DNA from: Methylibium sp964616015
GTDB lineage: Bacteria; Pseudomonadota; Gammaproteobacteria; Burkholderiales; Burkholderiaceae_C
Assembly: GCA_964616015.1 (NCBI GenBank)
Contig: CAZTTC010000029.1
Location: 1 to 26,272, forward strand
Length of the DNA stretch: 26,272 bases
Reading direction: 5' to 3'
In this document: piece by piece, positions 24,589-26,272 of the stretch
Numbering within the stretch: the first letter of the stretch is position 1
How the letters are laid out: each line of letters begins with the position of its first letter
Position numbers and translations under genes: made by a program
Notes under the pieces: model-generated
The model's database searches: none
Seen by the model: only the letters and a program-made list of their open reading frames with translations
Told to the model about the DNA's origin: nothing

Positions 24589-26240
24589 CCGGGCCGGGCA
24601 CCTACTGGCGCACGCTGAAGCACCTGCGCCTGCAGCAGTGGTTCGGACGGGTGCGGCACCGCCTCCGGCGCGCGCAGCCGGCACACGGCGCACCGCCACC
24701 GCTGCGGCCACGCGCTGGGCCGTGGGCCGTCAGTGCCCGGCGCCCGGCCAGCCTGGTCGGCCCCGGCACCTGGCGACTGCTGAACGAGACCCACGCGCTC
24801 GATCAGGTCGGCTGGGACGATGCACGGGTCGCACGCCTGTGGCGCTACAACCAGCACTACTTCGACGACCTGAACGCACTCGAAGGCGAGGGACGCCGCC
24901 ACTGGCAGCGCGAGCTGCTGGGGCACTGGGTGGCTGCCAATCCACCGGCCGGCGGCACAGCGTGGGAGCCCTATCCGGTGTCGCTGCGCCTGGTCAACTG
25001 GATCAAGTGGGCTCTCGCCGGCGAGGCGCTGCAGCCCGACTGGATCCACAGCCTGGCCATCCAGGCGCGCTGGCTGCGCGAACACCTCGAAACGCACCTG
25101 CTCGGCAATCACTTGTTCGCCAACGCCAAGGCCCTGATGTTCGCCGGGCTGTACTTTGACGGGGCCGAAGCGGCGCGTTGGCTGAAAGTCGGGCGCCGCC
25201 TGATCGACGAACAACTCGACGAGCAGTTCCTGGCCGATGGCGGGCACTTCGAGCGCAGTCCGATGTATCACGCGCTGGCGCTCGAGGACCTGCTCGACCT
25301 TGTCAACGTCCTGGCGGCATACGGTCTGCACGACGACCCGCTGACGAGGCGCCTGCGGGCGCAGGTGCCTGCGATGCAGCAATGGCTGCGCACCATGACC
25401 CACCCCGACGGCACGCTCGGCATGTTCAACGATGCCGCTCAGGACATCGCGCCGCCCGCGACGGAGCTCGACCGGCTGGCCACGGCGCTCGGACTCTCCG
25501 CGGCTGTAGGGCCCTCGCAGGGCCTGGTCCGTCTCGCACCGAGCGGCTACATCCGCTGGGCGCTCAGCGACGCTGTCGCGCTGCTCGACGTGGCGCCGGT
25601 CGGGCCCGACCACCTGCCCGGACACGCCCACGCCGACACGCTGTCCTTCGAGCTGTCCATCCGCGGTCGGCGCGTCGTCGTCAACGGTGGAACGTCCTGC
25701 TATGGCGACGGGTCACAGCGCCAGCACGAGCGCTCCACCGCGTCGCACAGCACCGTGCAGATCTGCGGACATGACTCGTCGGAAGTCTGGTCAGGCTTTC
25801 GCGTCGGGCGCCGCGCGCGGCCGGTGGACCTCCACGTCGATGCTGCCGGACAGCAATGCCGCATCGGCTGTGCCCACGACGGCTACCGGTTCCTGCCGGG
25901 ACGCCCCACACACCACCGCGAATGGGCCTTCGACGCCGACACGATGGTCGTGCGTGATCGCGTCGCGCCCCTGCGCGGCGAGGCCGTGGCACGCTACCTG
26001 CTCGCACCCGGGCTCCACGCCAGCACGGCCTGCGGATCCCGCTGGGTCCTTCGCGCGGCCGAGGGTTGGCTGGCGACCGTCGACGTGCTGCAGGGCCAGG
26101 CGCGCCTGGCGGCAGCGCGGTGCACCACCCGCTTCGGCGTCCTCGAGGAGACGACCTGCCTGATCGTGGCGCTGACGCAAGGGCAGGCCGCGACCCGCTG
26201 GCAATGGCGCCATCCCGATGCACATCCTCTTCCTCACTGA
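24585..26240 (+). CDS. Heparinase II/III-family protein (polysaccharide lyase fold)
   Basis: A 551-residue protein with an N-terminal alpha-toroid part (for example RYNQHYFDDL near 87 and GNHLFANAKALMFAGLYF near 172) and a C-terminal beta-sandwich with GHAHADTLSFELSIRGRRVVVNGGTSCYG, the heparinase II/III signature. No signal peptide or lipobox is seen: the first 35 residues are basic and polar (TYWRTLKHLRLQQWFGRV). The protein is probably cytoplasmic, or exported by an unknown way. Lyases of this family cleave uronic-acid polysaccharides by beta-elimination. Its job in a biosynthetic locus is unknown and could be editing or turnover of product, or a non-lyase role. It travels with the bi-domain oxidoreductase here. 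Confidence 0.82.
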   Translation: MTGPGTYWRTLKHLRLQQWFGRVRHRLRRAQPAHGAPPPLRPRAGPWAVSARRPASLVGPGTWRLLNETHALDQVGWDDARVARLWRYNQHYFDDLNALEGEGRRHWQRELLGHWVAANPPAGGTAWEPYPVSLRLVNWIKWALAGEALQPDWIHSLAIQARWLREHLETHLLGNHLFANAKALMFAGLYFDGAEAARWLKVGRRLIDEQLDEQFLADGGHFERSPMYHALALEDLLDLVNVLAAYGLHDDPLTRRLRAQVPAMQQWLRTMTHPDGTLGMFNDAAQDIAPPATELDRLATALGLSAAVGPSQGLVRLAPSGYIRWALSDAVALLDVAPVGPDHLPGHAHADTLSFELSIRGRRVVVNGGTSCYGDGSQRQHERSTASHSTVQICGHDSSEVWSGFRVGRRARPVDLHVDAAGQQCRIGCAHDGYRFLPGRPTHHREWAFDADTMVVRDRVAPLRGEAVARYLLAPGLHASTACGSRWVLRAAEGWLATVDVLQGQARLAAARCTTRFGVLEETTCLIVALTQGQAATRWQWRHPDAHPLPH

Positions 26241-26272
26241 CAACTTCCCGCCCGAGGTCAACGCCCCGGCCA
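26219..26272 (+). CDS. Start of a WbuB-like GT4 glycosyltransferase (cut by window edge)
   Basis: Only 18 codons are present. MHILFLTDNFPPEVNAPA is the typical opening of WbuB-type GT4 transferases, in which the xFPPExxAPA stretch forms the first loop after strand beta-1. The ATG lies 22 bases inside the heparinase-like gene, in line with the overlapping gene style of the cluster. WbuB in E. coli transfers L-FucNAc, but the sequence seen is too short to give the donor. Confidence 0.65.

Noticed and set aside
1..26272. tRNA, rRNA, CRISPR arrays, insertion sequences, rho-independent terminators
   Set aside because: I looked for cloverleaf-like stretches, regular short repeats, transposase motifs and hairpins followed by T runs, and saw none that was convincing. 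Coding density leaves almost no room for them.

Overview
The window is one continuous plus-strand cluster for assembling a surface polysaccharide (O-antigen or capsule, Wzx/Wzy type) in a high-GC Gram-negative bacterium. Third codon positions are mostly G/C, GTG starts are common and genes are packed with ATGA/GTGA overlaps. This fits a betaproteobacterium such as a member of the Burkholderiales, but no taxonomic marker is present, so that is inference. I count 24 complete genes plus one cut by the right edge. The largest gap between genes is 27 bases. I see no tRNA, rRNA, CRISPR array, insertion sequence or convincing terminator.

Layout. 1-361: a decayed, internally deleted, frameshifted remnant of a GDP-mannose 4,6-dehydratase gene, then a short non-coding stretch. 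362-3037: oxidoreductase, hexapeptide N-acetyltransferase and aminotransferase resembling WlbA/WlbB/WlbC (WbpB/WbpD/WbpE), which put an acetamido group on C3 of a UDP-amino sugar. 3034-9887: a full seven-gene set for CMP-legionaminic acid (LegB, LegC, LegG, LegI, a LegH-like acetyltransferase, PtmE, LegF). 9891-12481: a first acetamidino-forming set (N-acetyl sugar amidotransferase, HisF-like, HisH-like). 12509-15396: Wzx flippase and a GT-B glycosyltransferase. 15393-19007: a second amidination set, in the order HisH, HisF, a Wzy-like membrane protein, amidotransferase. 19004-26272: GT4 glycosyltransferase, Gfo/Idh oxidoreductase, a fused MDR plus Gfo/Idh bi-domain oxidoreductase, a UDP-GlcNAc 2-epimerase family enzyme, a heparinase II/III-family protein without signal peptide, and the first 18 codons of a WbuB-like GT4.

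How the genes fit together. The Leg genes make a CMP-nonulosonic acid. The first amidination set directly follows the CMP-transferase gene, so it probably turns an N-acetyl group of legionaminic acid into acetamidino. The second set probably does the same to another N-acetylated sugar, for example the 2,3-diacetamido sugar or a deoxy-amino sugar. Glycosyltransferases build the repeat unit, Wzx flips it and the Wzy candidate polymerises it. The most notable points are the two complete amidination systems in one locus, whose HisF-like subunits have lost opposite canonical catalytic residues (position 130 in one, position 11 in the other), the gmd remnant at the left, and the poorly understood bi-domain oxidoreductase/heparinase module at the right.
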